A stretch of DNA of 51,924 bases from Flavobacteriales bacterium (GTDB lineage: Bacteria > Bacteroidota > Bacteroidia > Flavobacteriales_D > Sanyastnellaceae), in contig CANGTU010000018.1 in the NCBI GenBank assembly GCA_947456965.1, positions 1 to 51,924 on the forward strand, read 5' to 3'. The notes under the pieces were generated by a model. The model ran no database searches, was not told where the DNA came from, and saw nothing but the letters and a program-made list of their open reading frames with translations. Position 1 is the first letter of the stretch. Every line of letters begins with the position of its first letter. The translations under genes and the position numbers were made by a program. This document shows positions 41,592 to 50,263 of the stretch, one piece after another.

Positions 41592-42680
41592 ATGAGGAAA
41601 TGCCTGTCCTGCCTGATTGCGATGTGCTTTGCGGCCGGTACATCGGCCCAGTTTATTCCCACTGGTATCAGCTACCAGGCCGTGGTGCGGGATATCGGAG
41701 GTAATGAGGTGACGAACCAGAATATGTCGGTGCGAATCGGCATCATGAAGAGCGCACCCGATGGTGACCTGGTGTACGAAGAGTTACATGAAGTTGTCAC
41801 GAATGTATTCGGATTGTTCTCTCTGGTCATCGGTGAAGGAGTGGTCACAGGTAATGCCCTTTATCTCACACTAGGGGAAATCCCATTTGGCGCAGATGTA
41901 CACTTCATGCGTGTCGAAGCAGATACGCCGCAGTCGGTGAATTATGAGCTGCTCGGAGTTTCGCAATTGCTTGCAGTGCCCTACGCTTACCACGCCCTTA
42001 CAGCTGCCAGCGCCCCGGAAGATGATGGTGATCCGGCTAATGAGCTGATTGCATCTTTTTCGCTTGCAGGGCCAGTGCTCACCATCACGGAGGGAGGAAT
42101 AGTCCACGAAGTGGACCTTTCGGCTCTGGACGGGGCTGGAAATCTGGGAACCGATCCGCTGATATCTTCCGTTGTCCTGAACGGCATGTTCCTGCAAGTC
42201 ACGGAGAATGAAATCACCTATCAGGCAGACTTATCGCCTGTTGCCTATGCGACCTGGCAAGCGGCTGATCCGGGCGTGATTCACACACCTGGGCTCGCAG
42301 GCATAGGCACAGACAATGTATCGAGTACCCTCACGGTGGGTGGTTCTGTGGCCGCAGCTACTGCAGTCTTCAACCCCACCGGGGGCATTAATCCCGAGGT
42401 GTTTCAACTGGACGGCAGTCACCATAGCATCATTGTGGATATAGGCAATGGTGCTGCGGATCTTCTGTTGCCTCATTCCGCTTCGTGCCCCGGACGACAG
42501 TATATGATGCGCCGGTATTCATCAGTGCCCGGATACCCCTGGCCCCTGTCTATCCTCGCAGCGCCAGGTGATACCATCGATGGAGCAGCCTCACGCTCCT
42601 TCAGTCTTTCTCAGGCGGAGTATATCACCATCGTAGCTACCGACGTCGGGTGGTTTGTGATCAACTACAGCAAGGATTGA
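41592..42680 (+). CDS. Exported protein, first gene of a T9SS-type B cassette
   Basis: 362 residues from ATG 41592 (MRKCLSCLIAMCFAAGTSAQ signal peptide). The open frame reaches back to 41472, but those residues show no signal peptide. The first domain (FIPTGISYQAVVRD, SVRIGIMKSAPDGDLVYEE, NVFGLFSLVIGEG, SQLLAVPYAYHA) is a recurring N-terminal module of Bacteroidota exported proteins. The rest is beta-rich and low in lysine. No T9SS tail is visible. The following gene begins directly after the stop codon. The upstream 282-bp gap holds only a 7-nt direct repeat (GTTTAAT) and no gene I can support. Confidence 0.75.
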   Translation: MRKCLSCLIAMCFAAGTSAQFIPTGISYQAVVRDIGGNEVTNQNMSVRIGIMKSAPDGDLVYEELHEVVTNVFGLFSLVIGEGVVTGNALYLTLGEIPFGADVHFMRVEADTPQSVNYELLGVSQLLAVPYAYHALTAASAPEDDGDPANELIASFSLAGPVLTITEGGIVHEVDLSALDGAGNLGTDPLISSVVLNGMFLQVTENEITYQADLSPVAYATWQAADPGVIHTPGLAGIGTDNVSSTLTVGGSVAAATAVFNPTGGINPEVFQLDGSHHSIIVDIGNGAADLLLPHSASCPGRQYMMRRYSSVPGYPWPLSILAAPGDTIDGAASRSFSLSQAEYITIVATDVGWFVINYSKD

Positions 42681-43418
42681 ATGTATAGCAGTCGGATGGC
42701 CATATGGCTCCTGATCATCACTGGTTTGCCCGTTCAGGCTCAGGTGGTGTTGGAGCGTTCCGTGCTCTCACCTTTTGCTCTCGAAGGTGCAGCCGGCGGC
42801 CAGATTATTTCATCCACAGCCGGGCAGCCCGACTATTCAACTTTGAGCAACGCACCGGTGTTTTTTACCCAGGGATTCGAGCAGCCCCTCGATAAGGTGC
42901 CACTGGTTTTTCATGTAGATACTATTTTCAACCAGTGCACGGGTCTATTCGAATTCACGATCACCGGTCTTTCGGGATGTGTCACTTCGGCGGATGCCTT
43001 CATCCGCTGGAATAATGCACCAGGTGATACAGTGTTCACAGCTCCCCTGCCGCAGGTGCTGTTGTCCATTGCCGGACCAGTGGGTTGCTATGCTTCAGTG
43101 TCAGTGGATGCTTCAGAGGCATCGGAGACAGATGCCGAGTGTATCATCACGTTCTATTCGTTTATCAGTCCGAATGGTGATGGCATGAATGACGCGTGGG
43201 TCATTGAAGGTATCGACGCGCCGCGCTATGGCCGCAATGTGGTGCGCATCATCGGTCGATGGGGTCAGGAGGTGTGGAGTGCGGTGGACTACAACAACAG
43301 CAGTCGCGTATGGGCGGGACAAGACGCCCAAGGACAGGACTTGCCCGATGGAACGTACTTCTACCATGTCACCATCGATGAAGCTGTTTATCAGGGCTAC
43401 ATAGAATTACAGCGATGA
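42681..43418 (+). CDS. Small secreted protein with T9SS type B sorting domain (gliding-motility-associated CTD)
   Basis: 245 residues. A signal peptide (residues 1-21) is followed by a short N-terminal half (TAGQPDYSTLSNAPVFFTQGFEQP) and a CHU_C/TIGR04131-type CTD of about 90 residues: ISPNGDGMNDAWVIEGID, VRIIGRWGQEVW, LPDGTYFYHV and GYIELQR. The type B CTD targets cargo through the T9SS and usually needs a partner PorP/SprF-like protein, which is encoded immediately downstream (4-nt overlap). It is unusually small for such cargo, having little beyond the signal and CTD. Confidence 0.88.
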   Translation: MYSSRMAIWLLIITGLPVQAQVVLERSVLSPFALEGAAGGQIISSTAGQPDYSTLSNAPVFFTQGFEQPLDKVPLVFHVDTIFNQCTGLFEFTITGLSGCVTSADAFIRWNNAPGDTVFTAPLPQVLLSIAGPVGCYASVSVDASEASETDAECIITFYSFISPNGDGMNDAWVIEGIDAPRYGRNVVRIIGRWGQEVWSAVDYNNSSRVWAGQDAQGQDLPDGTYFYHVTIDEAVYQGYIELQR

Positions 43419-44332
43419 GACAAGGCTATCCATATCGCTGGCTGGCGTTAACGGGAATGCTCACGATCTCCTGCCTCATGCATGCCCAGCAGGAATGGAT
43501 CAGCACCCAGTATCTGTTCAACTTGTATGATGTGAATACGGCTTATGCCGGAAATCACCACGCGCTGAGCACGGGTATTCGTCACCGCGCTCAGTGGGAA
43601 GGTGTGGATGGTGCCCCGCAGTCTCAGCTTGTCTCTATGCACGCACCAGCCCTGAATGGCCGCATTGGATGGGGCATGCGTCTTCAGCGTGAATCCATCG
43701 GCGCCAGAAGTCAGTGGATGGGGCGTGCTTCGCTGGCATACCGCATTCCGCTGCGGGATGGGTCCTTCTCGTTCGCGCTTGGTGGTGGTGTCATCCGTCA
43801 GGAGATGGATCCAGCAAGTATCACGGCGCAGGACTGGAACGATCCTCAACTCAACGGAGCCGACTGGACCTCGACTTCGGTCACATGGGATGCTGCCTGC
43901 TTTATTCATGGTTCGCGATGGTTTGCTGGATTCGAGGTCAACCGGATCAATCGCGGACCTATGGCATGGTCATCTGTGTCAGACGCCCGGTTGTTTCTTC
44001 ACGGAAACGTGATCGGCGGGAGGTACTTCAAACTGAATGAGGATAATCTGCTGGCCTGCACTGCCATCGCCCGTGTCGCAGAGCCGGGTATTATTCAGGC
44101 AGAGGCAAACCTGACCTGCCTCTGGAAGAATAAGGTTTGGCTCGGTGCAGGGTATCGCTATCCCAGCGGGCCGTTAGCTATAGCTGAAGTGAATATCTCG
44201 CGGCAGCTGAGGCTGGGTTATTCCTACGATCTCAACTCCGGTGCCCTGCGCGATCGTCAGGACGGAAGCCACGAGGTTTTCATCGGCTATAACCTGAAGC
44301 CGCGTGATGATAAGTCCATCCGCCAGTTCTGA
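43415..44332 (+). CDS. PorP/SprF-family type IX secretion membrane protein
   Basis: 305 residues with a signal peptide (LALTGMLTISCLMHAQ). It has the PorP/SprF hallmarks: QQEWISTQYLFNLYDVNTAYAGNHH near the N-terminus, GIRHRAQWEGVDGAPQSQ, GWGMRLQRESIG and a barrel ending GYNLKPRDD. PorP/SprF proteins are outer-membrane partners that bind type B CTD cargo. It overlaps the CTD gene by 4 nt (ATGA) and the OmpA gene by 1 base (TGATG). Confidence 0.93.
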   Translation: MRQGYPYRWLALTGMLTISCLMHAQQEWISTQYLFNLYDVNTAYAGNHHALSTGIRHRAQWEGVDGAPQSQLVSMHAPALNGRIGWGMRLQRESIGARSQWMGRASLAYRIPLRDGSFSFALGGGVIRQEMDPASITAQDWNDPQLNGADWTSTSVTWDAACFIHGSRWFAGFEVNRINRGPMAWSSVSDARLFLHGNVIGGRYFKLNEDNLLACTAIARVAEPGIIQAEANLTCLWKNKVWLGAGYRYPSGPLAIAEVNISRQLRLGYSYDLNSGALRDRQDGSHEVFIGYNLKPRDDKSIRQF

Positions 44333-46245
44333 TGCGCACATTGCTGATCATCCTGTTGCTCTGTAGCCAACTTGTGTGGGGTCAGCATCGCTTTTCTCTC
44401 GTTCCTGTGACGGCGCTCAACTCTCACCGCCATGAGCTGGTATGCGGTACCATGGATGGCCGCCCGCTGCTTGTGACCAATGATCGCCAGGATCTCATCA
44501 ACGATTATGCATGGAACACCCACTACAGCTTCCAACTCAAGGTTGCAGAACGAGGCAAGACGTATCTCGACTTGTCCACACCGCAGAGACTGCTGCCATT
44601 TCCAGGTGTTCGCAGCGAGGGTACTGCCTCGTATAATCCCCGCGACTCAACCCTTTACTTCAGTTCAGCGGAGAGCTATGATGATTCTCGAGGCAATCAC
44701 TTACGTATGTATACCACACGCTGGAATGGCCGCACCTGGTCGTCTCCCCAGCTCGTTCCATTGTGCACCGGGACCGCGGACTATGCCCATCCGTGGTTCG
44801 ACCCCGGCCTTGGTGTTCTCTTTTTCTCCAGCAACAGAAAGGGTGGATTTGGCGGCATGGATATCTGGTATAGCTACAGGCAAGGTGATGACTGGACAGA
44901 TCCTGTCAATCCCGGAATGCTCGTCAATACTTCGGGACATGAAGTATTCCCGAGTGTATCTCGGGATGATCTGTTTTTCGCATCTGATGGTATTCTGCCA
45001 TCCCGCGGCTATGAGCTATTCTGCTGTGAGAAGAAGGCCCAGTGGAAATCGGCGATTCAGTTGCCCGATCCGCTCAATAGTGTGGGTGACGATGTGATGA
45101 TTGTATTCCTGGATGAAAACAGAGGCTTTGTTTCTTCGGATCGCCCGGGAGGAAAGGGAGGAGATGATGTCTACCTGTTCAGTCGGAGCAGAGCGGATTT
45201 GTCCTCCAATCCCTATACGCTGGAGTTGGAGGTGGACGGCCGCTTATTCCCCGATGCATCCGTACGGATTACCAATGCCCTTCAGGAGATTCTGCTGGAG
45301 GGTAAAACGGATGCGGATGGCAGACTGGGTGTACAGTCCCTCCCCATGGCCCAGTCTCTGCGGGTCGCTGTATCCGGTGTGCCTCCGCAGAGCCTCGCGG
45401 AGACGATACTCTTTCTGGTGGATGAGTACGGTAACCGGGTCCGTGAGCTGCGTCTCAATGAGGCGGGTTGGGTTGAACTGGAATTGCTGCCATTCAACTA
45501 TTCGGAGCTCGAACTTGTGCCCAACATGGACCAAAGCTGGCTCAGCGTGAGTATTGCGGGACAACTCTCGGGTAAAGAAGGCGAATCATGGAACTCTGCA
45601 GGTGAGCCGATCACCATCGTGGATGATGACGGAGAGCCGGTTGCCGTAGCTTTTACAGGTCGGGGAGGGACATTTCGTTTCGATGGATTATCACCGGACT
45701 TGTCCTATACCTTCCGTCTGAAGAATGATTCCAGGGCGGCACACGTAGTGGTTTTCGATGAAGGACAGCGTATCGTCCTGCCCGTGCTCGATCAGGAAGC
45801 CATTTACAGTCGGCTGGAAGGGGAAGAGGCGATTGCAATAGTCAATGAATTTGACCAGGTGGTTTATGTTTCGGCTGCCGATCTGTTCGTGGTCAATCGG
45901 ATCTACTACGAATTCGGTAAGGCAACACTCACCGGAGAGGCGAAGCAGCAGCTGGATAAGCTGGCCTGGCTGCTGGATCGCAATAAAGGACTGAGCATTG
46001 AGGTGATGTCGCACACCGACTCTCGCGGATCAGATGCGGATAACTTAAAACTCTCTCAACTTCGCGCGGAGAGTGTTCTGGACTACCTCACTTCAAAAGA
46101 TATTGATCGAATGCGTATGGTAGCATCAGGAAGGGGAGAGTCAAGACTGCTGAATGACTGTCGCGATGGCGGAGTGTGCAGTGAGGAGGAACATGCCATC
46201 AACCGGCGCACGGAGATTCGGTTTATCAGTCCTGCCGGCCGTTAG
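44332..46245 (+). CDS. OmpA-family protein with PD40 beta-propeller region
   Basis: 637 residues. Signal peptide (MRTLLIILLLCSQLVWGQ); WD40-like PD40 repeats at about 95-290 (YFSSAES, LFFSSNRKGGFGGMDIWYS, FFASDGILPSRGYELF, GFVSSDRPGGKGGDDVYLF); two beta-sandwich-like modules (about 305-480); and an OmpA C-terminal domain (about 520-637) with an intact HTDSRGSDADNLKLSQLRAESV motif. It is of the PorE/SprE-neighbour type that anchors T9SS assemblies to peptidoglycan. It is the last gene of the cassette and overlaps the convergent gene at 46226 by 20 nt. Confidence 0.9.
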   Translation: MRTLLIILLLCSQLVWGQHRFSLVPVTALNSHRHELVCGTMDGRPLLVTNDRQDLINDYAWNTHYSFQLKVAERGKTYLDLSTPQRLLPFPGVRSEGTASYNPRDSTLYFSSAESYDDSRGNHLRMYTTRWNGRTWSSPQLVPLCTGTADYAHPWFDPGLGVLFFSSNRKGGFGGMDIWYSYRQGDDWTDPVNPGMLVNTSGHEVFPSVSRDDLFFASDGILPSRGYELFCCEKKAQWKSAIQLPDPLNSVGDDVMIVFLDENRGFVSSDRPGGKGGDDVYLFSRSRADLSSNPYTLELEVDGRLFPDASVRITNALQEILLEGKTDADGRLGVQSLPMAQSLRVAVSGVPPQSLAETILFLVDEYGNRVRELRLNEAGWVELELLPFNYSELELVPNMDQSWLSVSIAGQLSGKEGESWNSAGEPITIVDDDGEPVAVAFTGRGGTFRFDGLSPDLSYTFRLKNDSRAAHVVVFDEGQRIVLPVLDQEAIYSRLEGEEAIAIVNEFDQVVYVSAADLFVVNRIYYEFGKATLTGEAKQQLDKLAWLLDRNKGLSIEVMSHTDSRGSDADNLKLSQLRAESVLDYLTSKDIDRMRMVASGRGESRLLNDCRDGGVCSEEEHAINRRTEIRFISPAGR

Positions 46246-46648
46246 GTGAAGGTTCCTCTTTCTTTCTTCCGGCAGCAATCATGCCGGCGAGGTACAGCAG
46301 TCCGGGAATGAAATAGAGCCACTTGGCCCATTGGATGAGAGGCTCACCTTGAGCTATATGGGCTAACTGAAGGATGACTATCACACTGAGGGTAATATGC
46401 CCGGCGAAGTACACCTTGCCGGCTGTACCGAAGTTCGAATACGAACGGAGTCCGAAGAAGCGGATAATCATGAGTAAGGCGCTGGTTCCAATCAGCCAGC
46501 CACCTCCCCATCCAAGCGCTCCGCGCAGGAGCAGTTCTAGAGCCATCATCATCAAGGCAATCCAACCAATAATCGCCCAGACCCGGTCAGATTTGGGCTT
46601 TTCGGGTTCATCCAGAATATGCTGATCCATATGGGTTGAACTGAGCAT
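46226..46648 (-). CDS. Small membrane protein (about four helices)
   Basis: 140 residues from ATG 46648. Hydrophobic segments begin at VWAIIGWIALMMMALELLL, GWLIGTSALLMIIRF, VYFAGHITLSVIVILQL and LYFIPGLLYLAGMIAA; the tail is charged (RKKEEPSPNGRQD). No family is assigned. I place the start at 46648 because a 12-nt dyad (GCCGC-TT-GCGGC, 46653-46664) lies just upstream. A Met at 46630 is also possible. The open frame reaches 46765, but that would overlap the divergent DUF72 gene. Its 3' end overlaps the OmpA gene by 20 nt. Confidence 0.6.
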   Translation of the reverse strand: MLSSTHMDQHILDEPEKPKSDRVWAIIGWIALMMMALELLLRGALGWGGGWLIGTSALLMIIRFFGLRSYSNFGTAGKVYFAGHITLSVIVILQLAHIAQGEPLIQWAKWLYFIPGLLYLAGMIAAGRKKEEPSPNGRQD

Positions 46649-46693
46649 GGGAGCCGCTTGCGGCGGTTCCTTGTAAATATCGTCATTTGTGGT

Positions 46694-47593
46694 ATGAAGT
46701 TCGGCAAACTCGAAGACATTACTGAGATCCGGTTTGAATTGCCGGAGGATCACCCCGATACCCACAAGATCCTTGTGGCAGCCGCACGCAATACAGATAT
46801 CCGCATGGGTGGTACTATGTGGAATATACCGGCATGGGTGGGAAAGTGGTATCCCTCCGGCACGCGGTCAGCGGGATTCCTTCGGAGTTATGCGCAGCTT
46901 TTTCCGACCATTGAGCTGAATGCCACGCATTACAGAACACCGACTGTTGAGACGATACGCAAGTGGGCTGATGAGACGCCGGAGTCCTTTCTGTTTTGTC
47001 CGAAATGGCCACAAGGGATCACGCATTACCGAAGGTTTCGGAACTGCGAGGCCGCTACTGACCAGTTTCTGGAAGCTGTCCATGCATTCGGAAGCCGGCT
47101 CGGCCCTTGCTTCATCCAGCTGCCTTCACAGATTGGTCCTTCGGCTGCACCTGCCCTCATGGACTACCTGCTGGTGTTGCCTGAGGATCTGCACGTAGCG
47201 GTGGAGTTCAGGCATCCTGATTGGTTTACGGGTGAGCACTCCGCAGCCGAAGAGATCTGGCATCTCATGGCTGAACGGGCCGTGACGTCCGTGATCTCGG
47301 ATACGGCTGGGCGCCGGGATGCGGTGCACATGAGACTCACTTCACAGCACGCGATTGTACGCTTCGGCGGCAATGCTCTGCACGCTTCTGATTACCGGCG
47401 TCTGGATGATTGGGCTTCGCGGGTTGCGGATTGGTCAGCCCGCGGACTGCAGTCCTTTCATCTTTGGATGCACCAGCCGGATAGCCTTCTGTCACCAGAT
47501 ACCTGCGTGCTCTTTGCGGACGCCTGGCATCGGGCTACCGGTCGCAGCGCAGTGCGCCCAGTGCGCCCAGATCGCGCCACCCTGTTTGGGTGA
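46694..47593 (+). CDS. DUF72 family protein
   Basis: 299 residues from ATG 46694. The DUF72 signature is plain: MGGTMWNIPAWVGKWYPSG, LRSYAQLFPTIELNATHYRTP, FCPKWPQGITHYRRF, CFIQLPSQIGPS and VAVEFRHPDWF. It is a TIM-barrel-like family whose activity is not established. An in-frame start at 46658 adds residues without family features. A TTTG ends 4 nt before the ATG (GTCATTTG at 46682-46689), which is only half a -7 box. The ftsZ gene converges from the other side. Confidence 0.9.
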   Translation: MKFGKLEDITEIRFELPEDHPDTHKILVAAARNTDIRMGGTMWNIPAWVGKWYPSGTRSAGFLRSYAQLFPTIELNATHYRTPTVETIRKWADETPESFLFCPKWPQGITHYRRFRNCEAATDQFLEAVHAFGSRLGPCFIQLPSQIGPSAAPALMDYLLVLPEDLHVAVEFRHPDWFTGEHSAAEEIWHLMAERAVTSVISDTAGRRDAVHMRLTSQHAIVRFGGNALHASDYRRLDDWASRVADWSARGLQSFHLWMHQPDSLLSPDTCVLFADAWHRATGRSAVRPVRPDRATLFG

Positions 47594-47600
47594 AAAAGAA

Positions 47601-47621
47601 GAGCCGGCATTGCGCCGGCTC
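47601..47621 (-). terminator. Terminator between DUF72 and ftsZ
   Basis: GAGCCGGC (47601-47608), loop ATTGC and GCCGGCTC (47614-47621) form a perfect 8-bp stem. Read on the minus strand it is followed by TTCTTTTTCA, so it terminates ftsZ transcription, 26 nt past the ftsZ stop. On the plus strand it is preceded by A-rich sequence but lacks a T-tract. Confidence 0.75.
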
Positions 47622-47646
47622 ATCCATCCATGTCTGCAGGTTTCAA

Positions 47647-49287
47647 TCAATCCGCCTGATCATGCAGGAAGGGATTGTTGTTGCGCAGTTCTACTTTCTT
47701 TTCGCCGTTTTCATCAACGCTTTCATTCAGGGTAAAGCGCGATACACTGCTGTCGGAACTGGAAATGCCCTGATCCAGAGTCACCTTGCGGCGCAGGTAA
47801 GCGGGCTCATTTTCCATATCGGCCAGTCCGGAGGGAGACTTCAGCTTGGCCGTGAATTCACGGATGCGATTTTCGCGTTCCTTGTTCCGAACAGACACCT
47901 CTGCGCGGGAAGGACGATCTTCAAGGACCGGCTCGGACTTCAGACTCAGGTGCTCTTGTGGAACAGAAGCAGAGTCTGCAAGACGGGGCTCATCCAGGCG
48001 GAATACCCGCGGGGCTTCGTCAGAAGTTACCGGTTCGGCTTTGTGCCGCATGGAACTCTCCTGCGCGAAGTCATCGGCTGTATCGAAGAGATCCCTGCCC
48101 GCAACCGGAGAAATGACCTTATTCTGGACAGGAGGCTCAATCTCAAACTCTACATTGGTGTTTTTGAGAAAGGGCTCGTCGCTGGAAGGCTCCGGAACTT
48201 CAACCTGCGCCGAGGCCGTTGGACTTTCCACCTGCTGGGTGATTTCTTTTGGTGACTCCGCCTCGAGGCTTAGCCTGCGCGGCTCAGGCTTGCTCTCGGG
48301 AAGAATATGATCAATCGTCTTGGCTACGAAGCCCGTGGCTACTACTGTAATGCATATGTCTTCGCCGAGTGACTCATCACAGCCGTAGCCCCAGATAACC
48401 TCTGCGGTAAGGCCTGCCTGATTCTGGATATAGTCAGTGATTTCGCTGATTTCATCCATGAGCGGCTCTTCCGTGCCGAAGGTGACATTGAGCAGGATAA
48501 AGTTGGCACCGTGAATATCGCTGTCGTTCAGCAGGGGTGATTCCAGAGCGGTTTGAACGGCACGCATCGCACGCCCATCCCCACTCGCACGGCCGCGGCC
48601 CATAATCGCTACACCACTGTCCCGCATCACCGTCTTCACATCATTCATGTCCACGTTCACCGTGCCATGAAGCGTGATGACTTCTGCAATGCCCTTCGCC
48701 GCTGTGCACAATACTTCATCAGCATGGCTGAAGGCCTGCTTGAGGGTCAGGTTTCCGAATAATTCACGGAGCTTGTCATTGCGTATAATGAGCAAGGTAT
48801 CCACCGACCTGCGCATTTCATCAATCCCCTGTTTCGCCTGCAGCGAACGCTTGCGTCCTTCGAACATGAAGGGCACGGTGATAATTCCAACAGTCAGGAT
48901 TCCCATATCCTTAGCCAGCTTCGCAATCACGGGGGCGGCGCCGGTGCCGGTTCCTCCGCCCATGCCGGCGGTTACGAAGACCATATTGGTGCTCTCCGAA
49001 AGGAGCGAGCGAATCTCTTCCAGCGACTCAATGGCCGCATTGCGTCCCACTTCAGGCATGGCACCCGCACCACGGCCTTCCGTAAGTGTGCCCCCCAACT
49101 GAACCTTGATGGGTACCGGACTGGAGTCGAGGGCCTGCGCATCCGTGTTGCACACGATGAAGTCAACACCCTTGATGCCCTGCTCGTGCATGTAGTTGAC
49201 GGCATTGGAGCCGCCGCCACCCACTCCGATTACCTTGATAATCGATTTGATGTCGCGGGGCAGATCAAAACGCAATGAATGTTCCAT
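47647..49287 (-). CDS. ftsZ: Cell division protein FtsZ (long C-terminal form)
   Basis: 546 residues. Tubulin-like GTPase that forms the division ring. The core shows GVGGGGSNAVNYM (21-33), the GTP signature GGGTGTG (110-116) and the T7 loop NVDMNDVKTVM. It is followed by a linker of about 180 residues rich in Glu, Ser and Pro. Two C-terminal peptides resembling FtsA/membrane-tether-binding sites occur: EPAYLRRK (494-501) and NPFLHDQAD at the terminus (538-546). The gene stands alone: ftsA and other division genes are absent here. The terminator at 47601-47621 closes it. Confidence 0.96.
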   Translation of the reverse strand: MEHSLRFDLPRDIKSIIKVIGVGGGGSNAVNYMHEQGIKGVDFIVCNTDAQALDSSPVPIKVQLGGTLTEGRGAGAMPEVGRNAAIESLEEIRSLLSESTNMVFVTAGMGGGTGTGAAPVIAKLAKDMGILTVGIITVPFMFEGRKRSLQAKQGIDEMRRSVDTLLIIRNDKLRELFGNLTLKQAFSHADEVLCTAAKGIAEVITLHGTVNVDMNDVKTVMRDSGVAIMGRGRASGDGRAMRAVQTALESPLLNDSDIHGANFILLNVTFGTEEPLMDEISEITDYIQNQAGLTAEVIWGYGCDESLGEDICITVVATGFVAKTIDHILPESKPEPRRLSLEAESPKEITQQVESPTASAQVEVPEPSSDEPFLKNTNVEFEIEPPVQNKVISPVAGRDLFDTADDFAQESSMRHKAEPVTSDEAPRVFRLDEPRLADSASVPQEHLSLKSEPVLEDRPSRAEVSVRNKERENRIREFTAKLKSPSGLADMENEPAYLRRKVTLDQGISSSDSSVSRFTLNESVDENGEKKVELRNNNPFLHDQAD

Positions 49288-49476
49288 GTCAGAATAATGC
49301 TTTAGTGTCTGAGTTCCAGGAGCTAATTGGCTGAGCTCCGCTAATAGCTAACGTCCGACTAAGAAAATATGGAAGCCAACGACCTGACTATGCGACTTTT
49401 CAAAAGGATCAACGGATGGATGTTAGTAAGGTCAGCCCGGGAATCGAGCATCTTTGTGGCTCCAAAATGCTTCACT

Positions 49477-49929
49477 GTGTCTGACACCATTCGTGTTACC
49501 AAGAGGTTCACCTTCGACATGGCCCATGCTCTCTATGGCTATGATGGCCCTTGTAAGAATATTCATGGCCACACATACCACCTGGCCGTTACGGTTGCGG
49601 GTGTGATCAATATCCAGGAAGGTCACCCCGAGCTTGGACTGGTGGTGGATTTCAGTGAACTCAAGGAGATCACCCGCCAGATCATTCTTTCGGAATTCGA
49701 CCACGCACTGGTATTGAAGAACGATGCGCCATATTCCCGCGATGGCTTTCTGCCGGAGCATTTTGAGAAGGTTCTGCTCGTTCCTTTTCAGCCATCCTGC
49801 GAAAATCTGCTCATGCACTTTCACCGGCTTCTGATGGAGGCTCTTCCTGCACGTGTCAGACTGGTAGCCCTCCGCCTCGATGAAACACCTACCAGCTATG
49901 CGGAGTGGCGCATGGAGGACCAGCGGTGA
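49477..49929 (+). CDS. 6-pyruvoyltetrahydropterin synthase / QueD-family protein
   Basis: 150 residues from the GTG at 49477 (encoding MSDTIRVTKRFTFDMAHAL). Zn-binding His residues are in FDMAHAL and NIHGHTYHL, and the catalytic-type segments GPCKNIHGH, LVVDFSELK, FDHALVL and DETPTSYAEW are present. The family makes 6-carboxytetrahydropterin (queuosine pathway) or pterins. The open frame extends to ATG 49369, but the extra 36 residues show no homology; the shorter form matches family starts. A CATCTTTG box (49449-49456) lies 20 nt upstream. The 189-nt gap to ftsZ holds no other feature I can support. Confidence 0.88.
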   Translation: MSDTIRVTKRFTFDMAHALYGYDGPCKNIHGHTYHLAVTVAGVINIQEGHPELGLVVDFSELKEITRQIILSEFDHALVLKNDAPYSRDGFLPEHFEKVLLVPFQPSCENLLMHFHRLLMEALPARVRLVALRLDETPTSYAEWRMEDQR

Positions 49930-50263
49930 TTCGAGACTCCCTCCAGCCGAATGGTCCTCTTGTGGCCAGGTCTCTCTCCATGAATTCAAGGTGATTGGAG
50001 ATAGTCACAACTGGCTGAATGAGCTGAACAGAATCTTAAGTTGCTGAAATGGGCACGGTGTTTTCCGAATCCCCCGAGCTGCCCAAAGGCAGGATGAAGC
50101 GCACGATGAGCCTTCACCCACAGCGCAAGGAGCCGATCCTTGATGTGTCGCGCACAGCGGGATGTTTTCCGGCTTTTTTTTGGTGACTTTGTGAAGTGCC
50201 AAAGCGTGGTGAACTTCGCCCGGAAGGATGCAACCTTTTTTCGGAGCTGATGGACTTCGGGAT
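49930..50263. other. 334-bp intergenic stretch with no identifiable gene
   Basis: Between the QueD-like gene and the SGNH gene. Only short, poorly coding open frames are visible. A T-tract (GGCTTTTTTTTGG, near 50172-50184) and a weak 5-bp inverted pair (GAAGT/ACTTC near 50192-50216) are the only structures seen. No convincing terminator, promoter or RNA gene was found. Confidence 0.5.

Noticed and set aside
47561-47578. Tandem AGTGCGCCC repeats
   Set aside because: They encode the VRPVRP end of the DUF72 protein; only two copies, no sign of a mobile or regulatory repeat.
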